From positions 1-14,903 of the forward strand of contig JAOXYC010042232.1 of NCBI GenBank assembly GCA_028565715.1: DNA of 14,903 nt, given 5' to 3'. Every line of letters starts with the position of its first letter. Position 1 is the first letter of the stretch. The notes below the pieces were generated by a model, which saw only the letters and a program-made list of their open reading frames with translations, had not been told where the DNA came from and did not search any database. Positions 14,379 through 14,903 of the stretch are shown here, in pieces. The stretch comes from Phoronis pallida. Taxonomy: Eukaryota; Phoronida; Phoronidae. The position numbers and the translations under genes are program-made.

Positions 14379-14903
14379 ATGAATAAAGAGATAAGTATAT
14401 TACCTATAAAAAAACCAAGCATTATTGATATATTTTATAAATTTTTTATAAATAAATCTATGATAGAAAATATATCAGTTATAGCATATTCATGCTATGT
14501 CTTTTATGCAATATTTTTTCAACAGACTAATTTTATTAGTATAAAAAGATCAGTAATTGGAATATCAATATTAAATTATATATGTTTTCATATATATGAA
14601 AAAAAAGATATTAGCTTTTTATCATTATTTTTATTATTAATAATTACATATTTGGTTGATGGAGGAATAACAAAAACATTAATATCTGCAATAATTGCTT
14701 ATTTATGTGTAAAAAGAAATATTTTAAATAAGTATCAATGTCTTGTTGCATTTATATTTATTAAAAATATATTCATATTTATTTCTAAAAAAAATACAAT
14801 TTTAATATTAGCAGCATTTCTCATTATATCTATAAAATATATATTAAAAAACAAAATAAATATAATAGAAGAGGTTAAAAAAATAGAATTAAAGAATATG
14901 TTG
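14379..14903 (+). CDS. Multi-spanning membrane protein, incomplete at the window end
   Basis: Not recognised. An open frame starts at ATG 14379, 31 bases after the aspS stop codon, and stays open for 175 codons to the last base. The product begins with a short polar stretch (MNKEISILPIKKPS). About six hydrophobic segments follow, near residues 32-48, 55-70, 78-92, 96-110, 118-134 and 139-154, separated by short Lys/Asn-rich loops. The sequence then becomes charged (NIIEEVKKIELKN) at the edge. Co-directionality and short spacing suggest it may be read through from aspS. The family cannot be named: a transporter, a cell-shape membrane protein or an unknown envelope protein are all possible, and the missing C-terminus may hold the diagnostic part. 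Confidence 0.65.
   Translation, partial: MNKEISILPIKKPSIIDIFYKFFINKSMIENISVIAYSCYVFYAIFFQQTNFISIKRSVIGISILNYICFHIYEKKDISFLSLFLLLIITYLVDGGITKTLISAIIAYLCVKRNILNKYQCLVAFIFIKNIFIFISKKNTILILAAFLIISIKYILKNKINIIEEVKKIELKNML

Overview
The window is a piece of a very AT-rich bacterial chromosome, roughly a fifth to a quarter G+C by eye. It is packed with genes; the longest stretch without a gene call is about 95 bases. It carries cellular housekeeping genes: ribosomal proteins bL33 and uS2, translation factors resembling EF-Ts and RRF, a DnaX-type clamp-loader subunit, an aspartyl-tRNA synthetase and a tRNA-Phe. It is therefore neither phage nor plasmid. Trp is read from TGG, and every complete gene ends in TAA. 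Several housekeeping proteins are shortened or strongly diverged, which points to a reduced-genome, host-dependent bacterium. The zinc-free bL33 and the rpsB-tsf-frr order would suit an alphaproteobacterial endosymbiont or parasite of the Rickettsiales/Holosporales type. That placement is inference and was not tested by phylogeny.

Layout. 85-1716 (-): Kef-type cation:proton antiporter with a C-terminal RCK-like domain. 1756-1941 (+): bL33, divergent from the antiporter. 1940-1965: AT hairpin between bL33 and the convergent gene that follows. 1995-12657 (-): a run of nine co-directional genes. Read in the direction of transcription these are a dnaX-like gene, rpsB (uS2), a degenerate tsf (EF-Ts), a degenerate frr (RRF), an unknown 884-residue protein, an unknown 1346-residue cysteine-headed coiled-coil protein, a 74-residue unknown, and a 240-residue protein with a P-loop-like (ParA/MinD) outline but no Walker A lysine. 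12699-12770 (+): tRNA-Phe(GAA). 12827-14347 (+): aspS. 14379-14903 (+): multi-spanning membrane protein running off the window.

How it fits together. The right half and the rpsB-tsf-frr cluster supply translation (tRNA-Phe, AspRS, uS2, EF-Ts, RRF, bL33), and DnaX serves replication. The classic alphaproteobacterial order is rpsB-tsf-pyrH-frr; here pyrH is absent and frr is followed after only 7 bases by two giant orphan genes. The four-gene block 1995-9824 is the most likely place for undescribed biology. It holds a large protein with a single strong hydrophobic helix, a long coiled-coil protein whose ten cysteines all lie in its first ~236 residues, a small basic protein and a catalytically altered ParA-like protein. 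They may form a lineage-specific envelope or host-facing system, but nothing in the sequence proves a joint function.

No Shine-Dalgarno-like purine core is visible in front of any gene. Starts were chosen from homology, overlaps and the nearest ATG.
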